From Actinomycetes bacterium (GTDB lineage Bacteria > Actinomycetota > Acidimicrobiia > Acidimicrobiales > Ilumatobacteraceae): a stretch of 64,000 bases of DNA. This document shows, one piece after another, positions 10,653 through 19,577 of the stretch. Under the pieces are notes generated by a model that was not told the origin of the DNA, ran no database searches, and saw nothing but the letters and a program-made list of their open reading frames with translations. The stretch spans positions 1-64,000 of the forward strand of contig JANXUF010000033.1 in the NCBI GenBank assembly GCA_025356335.1, written 5' to 3'. The translations under genes were made by a program, and so were the position numbers. Every line of letters begins with the position of its first letter. The stretch's first letter is position 1.

Positions 10653-12791
10653 ATGGCTACGACACTGACCCCTCCGCTCACTGATCACCCCGGTCACCCC
10701 GGTCACCCCGATCACGGCGTGCTCGACGAGTCCCACGAGTCACCTCCGGGACGTCGACCCGACCCCGACAAGGTGCCGGACGATGGAGCCGGGCCGGGAT
10801 CCACCTCCCGGCTCCGGCGCCTCGTGCGCGGCCGTCCGGAGGATCCAGGTTGGGTCCGTCCGAGCGTCATCGGTGTGCTGGTCGCCACTGCCGTGCTGTA
10901 CATGTGGGGCCTCGGCGCCTCCGGATGGGCCAACAGTTTCTACACCGCAGCCGTGCAGGCCGGCACGAAGAGTTGGAAGGCAATGTTCTTCGGCTCCTCG
11001 GACGCTGCGAACTTCATCACCGTCGACAAGCCACCAGCGGCACTGTGGATCATGGAGATCTCCGCTCGCATCTTCGGGCTGAACTCCTGGAGCGTGCTCG
11101 TCCCGCAGGCGCTCGAAGGAGTCGCCGCTGTCGGCATCCTGTACACCACTGTTCGCCGGTGGTTCAAACCGTCTGCCGGCTTGATCGCCGCAGCCATCAT
11201 GGCTGTCACGCCGGTCGCCGCATTGATGTTCCGCTTCAACAATCCCGACGCTCTCCTCGTGCTGCTGTTGACGGCCGGTGCCTACTTCATGACACGAGCT
11301 GTCGAAGACGGCAGCACGAAGTGGTTGATGTTCGCCTTTTCTGCGGTCGGCTTCGGGTTCCTCACGAAGATGCTGCAGGCGCTGATCGTCGTCCCGGCGT
11401 TCGCCCTCGTCTACCTGTTCGCCGGCCCACCCAAGCTCGGCAAGCGCCTGTGGCAGCTCGTACTGTCGGGTGTTGCGCTGATCGTCTCCGCCGGCTGGTG
11501 GGTGGCGATCGTCGAGCTGTGGCCGAAGTCCAGCCGCCCGTACATCGGCGGTTCGACGGACAACAGCGTGCTCAACCTCGTGTTCGGCTACAACGGCTTC
11601 GGCAGGTTGACAGGCTCGGAGACGGGCAGTGTCGGAGGAGGCGTCGGCGGGGGCACCAGCATGTGGGGTGCAACCGGCTGGCTGCGGATGTTCAACAGTG
11701 AATTCGGCGGCCAGGCGTCATGGTTGCTGCCATCCGCACTGATCCTGCTCGTCGCCGGCCTGGTGCTGACATTCCGCAGGGCACGCACGAGCCGCACCCG
11801 TGCAGCATTCATCCTGTGGGGCGGTTGGCTCCTCGGCACGGCGATCACCTTCAGCCTCGGAAAAGGGATCATCCACCCGTACTACACCGTCGCCCTGGCG
11901 CCGGCGATCGGCGCGCTCGTCGGGATCGGTGCCGCCGTGTTCTGGAACCGTCGCAACACGCTCATCGGAAGAGCGGTGCTCGCTGCAACGCTTGGTGCTG
12001 CAGTCGTGTGGGCATACGAACTCCTCGATCGCACGCCGAACTGGAACCCGTGGTTGCGCTACGGCATCGTCGCCGTCGGCCTCGTCGGCGAGGTCGCTCT
12101 GCTCGCAGGCCCGAAGGTTCACAAGACCGTCGGCAAAATCGCCGTTGCAGCGGCACTGACTGCTGGCCTCGCCGGACCGACCGCGTACAGCATCGCGACC
12201 GCAGCAACTGCGCACACCGGTTCGATTCCCTCAGCTGGCCCGTCCGGAGGACGCGGCGGCTTCGGCGGCTTCGGCGGCGGCCCCGGCGGCTTCGGTGGCG
12301 GCCCCGGCGGCTTCGGTGGCCAGGGCGGACCCCCCACCGGCGCAACCGGGACTGCGACCGGGGGTACGGCCAGCACCCAAACCGGCGGTCCGAGCTTCGG
12401 TGGCGGTCAGGGTGGCTTCGGCGGTATCGGCGGCCTGCTCAACGCCACAGCGCCGAGCGCCGACGTCGTCACCGCGCTGCAGACCAACGCCGGCAACTAC
12501 ACGTGGGTCTTGGCAACGATCGGAGCCAACAATGGTGCCGGCTACCAGATTGCCAGCGGTGAGCCGGTGATGGCGATCGGTGGCTTCAACGGCACCGACG
12601 CCACTCCGACGCTGACGCAGTTCGAGAGCTACGTCACGGCTGGCAAGATTCACTACTTCGTCGCCGGAGGCACCGGTGGGAACTCCGGGACCTCGAGCCA
12701 GATCACGACCTGGGTGGAGGCGAACTTCAAGACCGTCACGATCGGCAGCACGACGTTCTACGACCTGACCTCACCAACGGCCGCCGCCTGA
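10653..12791 (+). CDS. ArnT/PMT-like glycosyltransferase family 39 membrane protein
   Basis: N-terminal loop DKPPAALWIMEISARIFG plus many TM helices; Gly-rich segment GGRGGFGGFGGGPGGFGGGPGGFGG before the extracytoplasmic C-terminal domain. Confidence 0.85.
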   Translation: MATTLTPPLTDHPGHPGHPDHGVLDESHESPPGRRPDPDKVPDDGAGPGSTSRLRRLVRGRPEDPGWVRPSVIGVLVATAVLYMWGLGASGWANSFYTAAVQAGTKSWKAMFFGSSDAANFITVDKPPAALWIMEISARIFGLNSWSVLVPQALEGVAAVGILYTTVRRWFKPSAGLIAAAIMAVTPVAALMFRFNNPDALLVLLLTAGAYFMTRAVEDGSTKWLMFAFSAVGFGFLTKMLQALIVVPAFALVYLFAGPPKLGKRLWQLVLSGVALIVSAGWWVAIVELWPKSSRPYIGGSTDNSVLNLVFGYNGFGRLTGSETGSVGGGVGGGTSMWGATGWLRMFNSEFGGQASWLLPSALILLVAGLVLTFRRARTSRTRAAFILWGGWLLGTAITFSLGKGIIHPYYTVALAPAIGALVGIGAAVFWNRRNTLIGRAVLAATLGAAVVWAYELLDRTPNWNPWLRYGIVAVGLVGEVALLAGPKVHKTVGKIAVAAALTAGLAGPTAYSIATAATAHTGSIPSAGPSGGRGGFGGFGGGPGGFGGGPGGFGGQGGPPTGATGTATGGTASTQTGGPSFGGGQGGFGGIGGLLNATAPSADVVTALQTNAGNYTWVLATIGANNGAGYQIASGEPVMAIGGFNGTDATPTLTQFESYVTAGKIHYFVAGGTGGNSGTSSQITTWVEANFKTVTIGSTTFYDLTSPTAAA

Positions 12792-12836
12792 CCGTCGGGG
12801 AGCAATCCCGACCGATCGAGCAGTAGCCCACCGAAC

Positions 12837-12862
12837 AGGAGCGGCCCTCATGGGCCGCTCCT
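12837..12862. terminator. Bidirectional hairpin AGGAGCGGCCC-TCAT-GGGCCGCTCCT
   Basis: Perfect 11-bp stem and 4-nt loop between convergent genes. Confidence 0.8.
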
Positions 12863-12921
12863 GCGGCGTTTCCGGGACCCAACCGTCGCAGACGGACCAC
12901 CAAAGGACCGCCGGAGGGGGG

Positions 12922-13380
12922 TCAACGGGCGAGCAGCTTTTCGATGCGTTCCAACGTCGACGTCATTGCTTTGCGGGTGGCAGAACGCATCGGTGCCACC
13001 GCCGATTTGACCCGTTCTTCGCTGATGTCCCACGATTCCCTGACGAGTGTGCCATCGCCCTGCGGCACGAGTTCGTACCGCCAGATCCGCCCACCGATAA
13101 CCTTGCCGAGGAGTGCGACGTTCGGTCGTGTCTGCCACGCCAGCAAGCGATTCTCCTCGTATTCGATCACCGTGCTGATCATCTTGTACGGCAACAGTCC
13201 GATCTTCATGTCCATCCCGAAACTTGCTCCGAGCGCCAGATGGTCTGGCACCGTATTTGCCTGCTGGACCGTCCCGGAGCCATCGAACTCGTGATGGCGC
13301 CGCGGATCGGCGATCAGCGCGAAGATCTTCTCGGCGGGCACCGGCATCAACCGCTCGACCGTCTCGACATCGTTGCTCAT
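12922..13380 (-). CDS. SRPBCC / polyketide cyclase-like protein
   Basis: VERLMPVPAEKIFALIADPRRHHEFDGSGTV...; START-like fold signature. Confidence 0.82.
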   Translation of the reverse strand: MSNDVETVERLMPVPAEKIFALIADPRRHHEFDGSGTVQQANTVPDHLALGASFGMDMKIGLLPYKMISTVIEYEENRLLAWQTRPNVALLGKVIGGRIWRYELVPQGDGTLVRESWDISEERVKSAVAPMRSATRKAMTSTLERIEKLLAR

Positions 13381-13440
13381 CGGGTGCCTCGTTCCTCATC
13401 GTGCCAGTTGGCGTTCCCGCATGTCTAGCCCATGTCCAGT

Positions 13441-14295
13441 TCAGCCCAGGTCGCGGAGTGCTCCTGCACGTTGCCATGCCATTTCGAGGCGATCCAACCG
13501 CTGTGCCGCCGACTTCTTCAGCCGGGCGGCGGCGGCGGTCACGATGGCGTTGAGCAACGCCAAGGTGCCGACGTGGCTGTCGAACGGTCCCGCGCCGGCA
13601 GCGGCGACGGTGAAGGCGGCGACAGCGTTTTCGGCGATCGGCGAGAGCGCGCTGTCCGAGAGGGCGATCACCTCGATCTCGTGCTCACGCGCCCAACGCA
13701 ACGCCTCGACCGTCCAGCGGTCGTAGCGGCGAAGATCGATGGCCACCACCACGTCGCCGGGGCTGAGCAGCGCCAGTTCCCGGAGTACCGCGACCTCGTT
13801 GCCGTCGATCAGCGTCACACCACCCCGTAGCGAGCCGAGTTCGCCGGTGAAATGGGTGGCGATGCCACGGGATGCTTCCCCCGACAGCACGCCGATGCGC
13901 TTCGCGGGATCGACGAGATGGGTGACGGCGATCTCGAAGCCTGCATGACGTGACTGTTCGAGCGTCGCGTGGAGGTTCTCCAATTCGGTGGCAAGCGTCC
14001 TGCCGATGACGTCGTCAGGAGCCGGCTCGCGAATGCGTTGGGCTGCTGGGCGCAGTCGCTTACCCAGTTCGGTTTGGACGGCGTCCTGCAGGCCGGTGAA
14101 TCCGTCGTAGCCGAGCTTGGTCGCCAGCCGAACGACGGTGGCAGCGCCTGCCTGTGACTCCGCAGCCAATTCGGCGACGGTTCCGAAGGCGATGAGTTCC
14201 GGACGGGTCAGCACCTGGTGGGCGACGCGGCGCTCTGCAGGAGTCAGCAGCTCGGCAAGTTCGGCGACCCGGCCGGCGACATCCACATTCCGCAT
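13441..14295 (-). CDS. RpiR/MurR-family transcriptional regulator (HTH + SIS domain)
   Basis: LTPAERRVAHQVLTRPELIAFGTVAELAAESQAGAATVVRLATKLGYDGFTGLQDAVQ, then SIS-like sugar-binding region. Confidence 0.88.
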   Translation of the reverse strand: MRNVDVAGRVAELAELLTPAERRVAHQVLTRPELIAFGTVAELAAESQAGAATVVRLATKLGYDGFTGLQDAVQTELGKRLRPAAQRIREPAPDDVIGRTLATELENLHATLEQSRHAGFEIAVTHLVDPAKRIGVLSGEASRGIATHFTGELGSLRGGVTLIDGNEVAVLRELALLSPGDVVVAIDLRRYDRWTVEALRWAREHEIEVIALSDSALSPIAENAVAAFTVAAAGAGPFDSHVGTLALLNAIVTAAAARLKKSAAQRLDRLEMAWQRAGALRDLG

Positions 14296-14349
14296 CGTAG
14301 GACGTCGCGGCGACCGGCGCTGACGCTTTCAGCATGCCAGGAGGACGCT

Positions 14350-14377
14350 GGAATATCTATTCCGAATCTGCTATAAT
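14350..14377 (+). promoter_or_regulatory. Palindrome GGAATA-TC-TATTCC (14350-14363) next to -10 TATAAT (14372-14377)
   Basis: Perfect 6-bp-arm inverted repeat overlapping the expected -35 position; lies between divergent rpiR-like and oxygenase genes. Confidence 0.6.
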
Positions 14378-14415
14378 TGGCTCCTGTATTCCATTCGACG
14401 AGGGGGTTTTCTGCC

Positions 14416-15375
14416 ATGCTCAGCACGACGCTGCTCCACCCGCTACCACGCACTCTCGATGTCGGTGATCTCGACATCGACCTCGGACACGCTCCCGTCG
14501 ATTGGGATCGTGCCGTTTCGGCTGCCGGACACGCCGGGCGCTTCCTGCCTGGAGGACTGCACGACGCGCTCGTCGACTTCACGGACAGCGGCGAAGTCAG
14601 CGGAGCACTGCTGATCCGCGGCCTGCCGGTCGGCGAACTGCCGCTCACCCCGCAGACGCCCACATCTGCAACCTCAAAGTTCGATCGCATCAGCGAGATG
14701 GTGCTGTTGACGATCGCCCGCCGTCTCGGCCAGCCCGTCGGCTACGAGCCCGAACTCGGCGGTGAACTCGTCCAGAACATCCTGCCGGTCCAGGGGACGG
14801 AGGCCCGTCAGATCAGCACGTCCTCGAAGGTCGAGCTGATGTTCCATACGGAGGCAGCATTCCATCCGCACCGCCCCCGCTACCTCGTGCTGCTGTGCCT
14901 CCGCGGGGACCGCGACGGCATCGCCAGGACCACGCTGTCGTCCATCCGCGTCGTCAGCGAACTGCTACCGGCGGCTGTTCGCAACGTGCTGTTCGAGCCG
15001 AGGTTCCGCACCGCTGTCGACGAGTCCTACCTGCACGGCGCAGAGAGCTATCTCGGCGAACCGGTTGCCGTGCTGAGCGGGGATCCGGTGAACCCGACGA
15101 TGGTGTTCGACGCCGATCTGATGGTCGGCGTCGACATCGTTGCCGAGGCCGCGCTGCGGGCGCTCGGCGAGGCTACAGCCGCCTGCCATACCGGCGTCGT
15201 GCTGACCGCTGGCGATGTGCTGGTCATCGACAACAACTGCGCCGTCCATGGACGCACTCCCTTCGCGCCGAGGTTCGACGGTCGCGATCGCTGGCTACAG
15301 CGCACCTTTGTCGTCGCCGACCTGGCGCCGAGCGCAGCAGAACGAATCGGCAGGGTCATCAACACCCGCTTCTGA
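14416..15375 (+). CDS. Fe(II)/2-oxoglutarate-dependent oxygenase, clavaminate synthase/asparagine-arginine hydroxylase-like
   Basis: HTEAAFHPHRPRYLVLLCLRGD (HxE), DVLVIDNNCAVHGRTPF (distal His), FDGRDRWLQRTFV (2OG-binding Arg). Confidence 0.82.
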   Translation: MLSTTLLHPLPRTLDVGDLDIDLGHAPVDWDRAVSAAGHAGRFLPGGLHDALVDFTDSGEVSGALLIRGLPVGELPLTPQTPTSATSKFDRISEMVLLTIARRLGQPVGYEPELGGELVQNILPVQGTEARQISTSSKVELMFHTEAAFHPHRPRYLVLLCLRGDRDGIARTTLSSIRVVSELLPAAVRNVLFEPRFRTAVDESYLHGAESYLGEPVAVLSGDPVNPTMVFDADLMVGVDIVAEAALRALGEATAACHTGVVLTAGDVLVIDNNCAVHGRTPFAPRFDGRDRWLQRTFVVADLAPSAAERIGRVINTRF

Positions 15376-15402
15376 GGCAGTTGGCCCGTCGGGCGTTTGG
15401 CG

Positions 15403-15690
15403 CTACTTGATGACGTCGACCTTGGCGATGTGTGCTGCAGAGAACCACGAAGGGATGCCTTGGGAGAGGTTTGCCCGTCCGGGCGACGCCAAGTAGTCCG
15501 CCTCGACGGCGTCGAAATCGCCCTCGTGGCTGACGGCCCACGTGAACTCGCTCGATTCGCGGTTGAGATAGGCGAACTCCACCTTGAAGCCGAACTCACC
15601 CCGCACAGCGAGCACATCGTCGAACCAGGCGAGGAACTGGTCGACCACCTCGGGATAGAGCTCATAGCGGCGAAGTTGCACGGTCGTCAT
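15403..15690 (-). CDS. Hypothetical protein, NIPSNAP-like
   Basis: MTTVQLRRYELYPEVVDQFLAWFDDVLAVRGEFGFKVEFAYLNRESSEFTWAV. Confidence 0.65.
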   Translation of the reverse strand: MTTVQLRRYELYPEVVDQFLAWFDDVLAVRGEFGFKVEFAYLNRESSEFTWAVSHEGDFDAVEADYLASPGRANLSQGIPSWFSAAHIAKVDVIK

Positions 15691-15716
15691 CGACCACGTT
15701 CTACACCCTCATCAGC

Positions 15717-16658
15717 TCATGCATTGGGATCGAGCAGCAGTTTGCCGCCGGCGCGTCGCTGCAGAATCCGCGAGAAGGCCTCGTCGGCATCCTCCAACGG
15801 CAGAACATCGCCGAGACGGATGCGCAACGAACCGTCTGCCATCATCGCCAGCAACGTCGACAGCACCTGGCGTTCGTCGGCGGGCGATCCAAGGATGCCA
15901 GAGTAACCGAAGATACTGACCGCCTTGCGGTACATCTGGCGCATGTTGAATGTGACCTGCTCGTTCTCCGACGTCCCGTACACGACGAGGCGGCCGCGGT
16001 TGGACAATGATGTCACCACTGCATCGGTGTACGCACCGCCGAGAGGGTCGAGGACGAGCGTCGGAGCGAAATCGGCGAGCCGAGTCGCAAGGCCCTCAGC
16101 CCCGGACACCACGACGTGATCTGCACCATCACCGGTGATCACCGCAGCGTTGGCGTCCGATCCTGTCTGGCCCCACACCGTCGCTCCGGCGGCTTTGGCC
16201 AACTGCACGGCCACGGAACCGACACCACCACTTGCCCCGAGGACGACGACCCGGTCGTCCGGCTGGACCGATCCGCGTGTATGCAATGCATGCCATGCCG
16301 TGATCCCGACAACTGCGAGCCCGGCCACCTGTCTCAGATCGACGCCGCTCGGGAGCTGCAGCACCGAGTCGGATGGAACGCTCGCCCGGTCGCGGAACAG
16401 GCCCTGTCGGGAGAACCCGAGGCCGCCTCCGCGCACGAGCACCGGCTGTCCATCGACATGGCCGGATGCCTCCGAACCGGGAATCCACGGCAGATTCGCG
16501 CCCGCCATCCCCGGACTGCCATGACTGATCCACACATCGAGCGGGTTGACCGACGCGTACGCGATATCGACGAGCACCTCGCCGTCCGCGGCGACAGGGT
16601 CCTCCAACGAATCCAACTGCAAGGTCCCACCAATGTCGTGAAGTCGAGCGGCGCGCAT
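15717..16658 (-). CDS. Quinone oxidoreductase / zinc-type alcohol dehydrogenase-like (MDR)
   Basis: VDIAYASVNPLDVWI, VVVLGASGGVGSVAVQLAKAAGATVWGQ. Confidence 0.88.
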   Translation of the reverse strand: MRAARLHDIGGTLQLDSLEDPVAADGEVLVDIAYASVNPLDVWISHGSPGMAGANLPWIPGSEASGHVDGQPVLVRGGGLGFSRQGLFRDRASVPSDSVLQLPSGVDLRQVAGLAVVGITAWHALHTRGSVQPDDRVVVLGASGGVGSVAVQLAKAAGATVWGQTGSDANAAVITGDGADHVVVSGAEGLATRLADFAPTLVLDPLGGAYTDAVVTSLSNRGRLVVYGTSENEQVTFNMRQMYRKAVSIFGYSGILGSPADERQVLSTLLAMMADGSLRIRLGDVLPLEDADEAFSRILQRRAGGKLLLDPNA

Positions 16659-16758
16659 ACGTCAACGGTAACGCCGTCCCGAGTCGACGCGCTGCCGTGG
16701 CTCCGTCCGCCATCTGCGCGCTCTCCGTCCCCCGCAGCTCGTGGACGTCGCTCTGCGC

Positions 16759-16806
16759 CAGAGAGTTCTGCTGCCAGAGAGCTCTGCTGCCAGAGAGTTC
16801 TGCTGC
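16759..16806. repeat. 16-bp x3 tandem repeat (GCCAGAGAGTTCTGCT) in divergent intergenic region
   Basis: Three near-identical copies just upstream of the PAP2-like gene. Confidence 0.85.
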
Positions 16807-16821
16807 CATAGAATCGAACAA

Positions 16822-17667
16822 ATGTGGCTCGACCCGACGATTGCCGCGCAGATGGCTGCGTGCCTGCTCCTCGTCGTGCTCATCATCCGCCTGGCGCACC
16901 GACCGTCGCTGAATCCCGTGGTCGCAGTCGCCCGTGAAGCGACCATCGTGCTGGCCCTTTACGCCCTCTGGCAGTACGTGCACGAACATGCCGTCACCAA
17001 GATCGCCGGGGCGACAGAACATGCGCTCGACGTCTGGCACTTCGAGCAACGACTGCATTTCCCCAGCGAACTGACGCTGATGAGAGCATTCCTGCACGTG
17101 CGCTGGTTCATGCAGTTCCTCAACGTCTACTACGCCGTCGTTCACGTCCCGGCCGTGGGGATCATGTTGCTGTGGGTCTTCATCCGCCATCGCCATCGGT
17201 ACGCGTCGATGCGCAACGCGCTCGCGCTGTTGACGGCCGGCTGCCTCGTACTGCAGACGATTCCGGTCGCTCCCCCACGCCTGATGCCGCAACTCGGCTT
17301 CGTCGATGTCGCCGAGATCCTCAAGATGTCGGTGTACGGCACGGGCGGCAGCGGCGTGTCGAATCAGTTGGCGGCGATGCCGTCGCTGCACGTCGGATGG
17401 GCGTTGCTGGTGGGCTGGGCAGTCGTGTCGATCAGTACGAGCAAGCGACGGTGGTGGGTGCTGATGCATCCGGCGCTGACGATTCTCGCCGTCACGGCAA
17501 CGGCCAATCACTGGTGGCTCGACGGTGTCGTCGCCGGCATGATCCTCGCCCTCATTCTCGTACTGCAGCACGCCCTGACACCGTTCTATCTGCGTCTCAA
17601 GGCGAGGTTCTCCCTGACCCGACCGACCGAACTCGCACCGCAGCCGGAGACCGCCAGCATCAGCTGA
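16822..17667 (+). CDS. PAP2 superfamily membrane phosphatase (inositol phosphorylceramide synthase-like)
   Basis: MPQLGFVD...NQLAAMPSLHVGWALLVGWA...ATANHWWLDGVVAGM: PSLH and H-x3-D motifs. Confidence 0.85.
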   Translation: MWLDPTIAAQMAACLLLVVLIIRLAHRPSLNPVVAVAREATIVLALYALWQYVHEHAVTKIAGATEHALDVWHFEQRLHFPSELTLMRAFLHVRWFMQFLNVYYAVVHVPAVGIMLLWVFIRHRHRYASMRNALALLTAGCLVLQTIPVAPPRLMPQLGFVDVAEILKMSVYGTGGSGVSNQLAAMPSLHVGWALLVGWAVVSISTSKRRWWVLMHPALTILAVTATANHWWLDGVVAGMILALILVLQHALTPFYLRLKARFSLTRPTELAPQPETASIS

Positions 17668-17682
17668 GGCGATGCTGGCGGT
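17650..17682 (+). terminator. Hairpin ACCGCCAGCATC-N9-GATGCTGGCGGT overlapping the PAP2 stop
   Basis: Perfect 12-bp stem followed by TCTTC. Confidence 0.75.
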
Positions 17683-17696
17683 TCTTCGGCCCGTTT

Positions 17697-17714
17697 GCCG
17701 CCAATATTGGCGGC
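17697..17714. promoter_or_regulatory. Perfect 18-bp palindrome GCCGCCAATATTGGCGGC
   Basis: Self-complementary sequence in the PAP2-MFS intergenic region. Confidence 0.6.
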
Positions 17715-17775
17715 GTGGTGGACTCAGTTTGGTTTTGGAGTGGGGGATGTGTGGTCAGACGTGCCTCCTGACACA

Positions 17776-17842
17776 TACGAAACACTTGCGTTCCGTAAAG
17801 CATCGGCGTACGTTCAATACGAAACGAAAAGATACCGTTTCG
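17776..17842 (+). promoter_or_regulatory. Two operator-like inverted repeats: TACGAAAC-N6-GTTCCGTA and TACGAAACG-N9-CGTTTCGGA
   Basis: Shared TACGAAAC half-site, one mismatch in each palindrome; immediately upstream of the MFS gene (start 17859). Confidence 0.6.
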
Positions 17843-17858
17843 GAAAGGTGCGACGAAG

Positions 17859-19508
17859 ATGAACGCAGACATGATCTACAAACGGAGGTGGTTGACACTT
17901 GCGGTACTGTGCGTCAGCCTGCTCGTGGTGTCGCTCGACAACACCATTCTCAACGTCGCACTGCCGACGCTCGTCGAGGATCTGCATGCCACGGCCAGCC
18001 AACAACAGTGGCTCGTCGACGCCTACACGCTCGTGTTCGCCAGCCTGCTGCTCACCGGCGGAGCGCTCGGCGACAAGTTCGGACGCCGTGGGGCGTTGAT
18101 GATCGGCCTCGGCATCTTCGGAACCGGCTCGTTGTTCGCCGCCTTCACGACGTCTGCCTGGAGCCTCATCGGCACCCGCGCAGCGATGGGCATCGGCGGC
18201 GCGTTGATCATGCCGGCGACGCTGTCGATCCTCACCAACACCTTCACCGACCCGAAGGAGCGCACGAAGGCGATCGGTATCTGGGCAGGGGTTTCCGGCC
18301 TCGGGGTCGCTATCGGTCCGGTGCTCGGCGGCTGGCTGCTCCACCACTTCTGGTGGGGTTCCGTCTTCCTCATCAACGTTCCGGTCGTCATTGCCGGCAT
18401 CGTGCTCGGCTACCTGCTCATCGCCCCGACCAAAGAAGCCGACGCTCCGCCGCTCGACATCGTCGGCACGGCAATGTCCTTCGTCGGCCTCGCATCGCTG
18501 ATCTACGGCATCATCGAAGCACCCTCCAGGGGCTGGGTCTCCGGAAGCATCCTCGCCGCCTTCGGCCTGGCGATCGTCATGATCGGCTCGTTCGTCTACT
18601 GGGAACTGCACACCGCAAACCCGGTTCTCGACGTCCGTCTGTTCCGCAACCCACGCTTCAGCGGTGCCTCGATCGCCATCAGCCTGACGTTCTTCGCCCT
18701 GTTCGGCTCGATCTTCTTCATCACCCAGTACCTGCAGTTCGTCCTCGGCTATGACGCCCTCGCTGCCGGCATCCGCACCGCGCCGGTTGCGTTGGCGATC
18801 GTCCTCGGTGCCGGCGTCAGCGCCCCACTGACGAACAGACTGGGCTCGAAGATCGTCGTCACCGCCGGATTGACCAGCGTCGGCATCGGCCTGTTCATCC
18901 TCTCACTGGCGAACGTCGATTCCGGCTACACGATCGTCTTCGCGACGCTGATCATCCTCGGCTTCGGGATGGGCATGGCGATGACACCGGCCACCGACTC
19001 GATCATGGGTGCCGTCCCGCCGGAGAAAGCCGGTGTCGGGTCAGCTGTCAACGACACGACCCGTGAACTCGGTGGCGTGCTCGGTGTCGCCATCCTCGGC
19101 AGCATCGCCGCCAACAGCTACCACTCCAACATGCCGGAAGCGACACTGAGGAGCAGCGGCCTCCCGGCAGCTGCTGCCGGTGCGGCTCACGACTCGATCG
19201 GTGGAGCGGTTTCCGTCGCCCGTCAGATCGGTGCCGCCGGCCAGGATCTCGCCCACACCGCCAGTATCCACTACGTGACCGCCATGAGCACGTCGGTCCG
19301 CATCGGCGCCGGCTTTGCGGTGCTCGGAGCGCTCGTCGCCCTGATCTGGTTGCCGGCACGGGCGACGGCCATCGCCCGCAGCGAGTCACTCGACAGCGAC
19401 GGCGACGCAGACAACGCCTTCGGTGTCGACGGCGACTTCGGCGTCGACCTCGATGCAGAACTGGCAGGCGTCGGCGCTGACGAGGCGTCGGAGTTGGCTG
19501 GCGATTGA
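17859..19508 (+). CDS. MFS drug efflux transporter, DHA2/EmrB-QacA type (14 TM)
   Basis: LDNTILNVALPTLVEDLHATASQQQWLVDAYTLVFASLLLTGGALGDKFGRR. Confidence 0.94.
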   Translation: MNADMIYKRRWLTLAVLCVSLLVVSLDNTILNVALPTLVEDLHATASQQQWLVDAYTLVFASLLLTGGALGDKFGRRGALMIGLGIFGTGSLFAAFTTSAWSLIGTRAAMGIGGALIMPATLSILTNTFTDPKERTKAIGIWAGVSGLGVAIGPVLGGWLLHHFWWGSVFLINVPVVIAGIVLGYLLIAPTKEADAPPLDIVGTAMSFVGLASLIYGIIEAPSRGWVSGSILAAFGLAIVMIGSFVYWELHTANPVLDVRLFRNPRFSGASIAISLTFFALFGSIFFITQYLQFVLGYDALAAGIRTAPVALAIVLGAGVSAPLTNRLGSKIVVTAGLTSVGIGLFILSLANVDSGYTIVFATLIILGFGMGMAMTPATDSIMGAVPPEKAGVGSAVNDTTRELGGVLGVAILGSIAANSYHSNMPEATLRSSGLPAAAAGAAHDSIGGAVSVARQIGAAGQDLAHTASIHYVTAMSTSVRIGAGFAVLGALVALIWLPARATAIARSESLDSDGDADNAFGVDGDFGVDLDAELAGVGADEASELAGD

Positions 19509-19542
19509 TGAACCTCCGGTCCACCAGCGGGACCCCACATTT

Positions 19543-19577
19543 GGGAGAATGGTCGCGATGAATGCGACCATTCTCCC
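19543..19577. promoter_or_regulatory. Perfect 14-bp-arm palindrome enclosing tetR start codon(s)
   Basis: GGGAGAATGGTCGC-gatgaat-GCGACCATTCTCCC; ATGs at 19549 and 19558 fall in the left arm and loop. Confidence 0.8.

Noticed and set aside
16129-17571. 480-aa minus-strand ORF
   Set aside because: Antisense shadow across the PAP2 gene and out of frame in the quinone oxidoreductase gene; His/Arg/Gln-rich composition.
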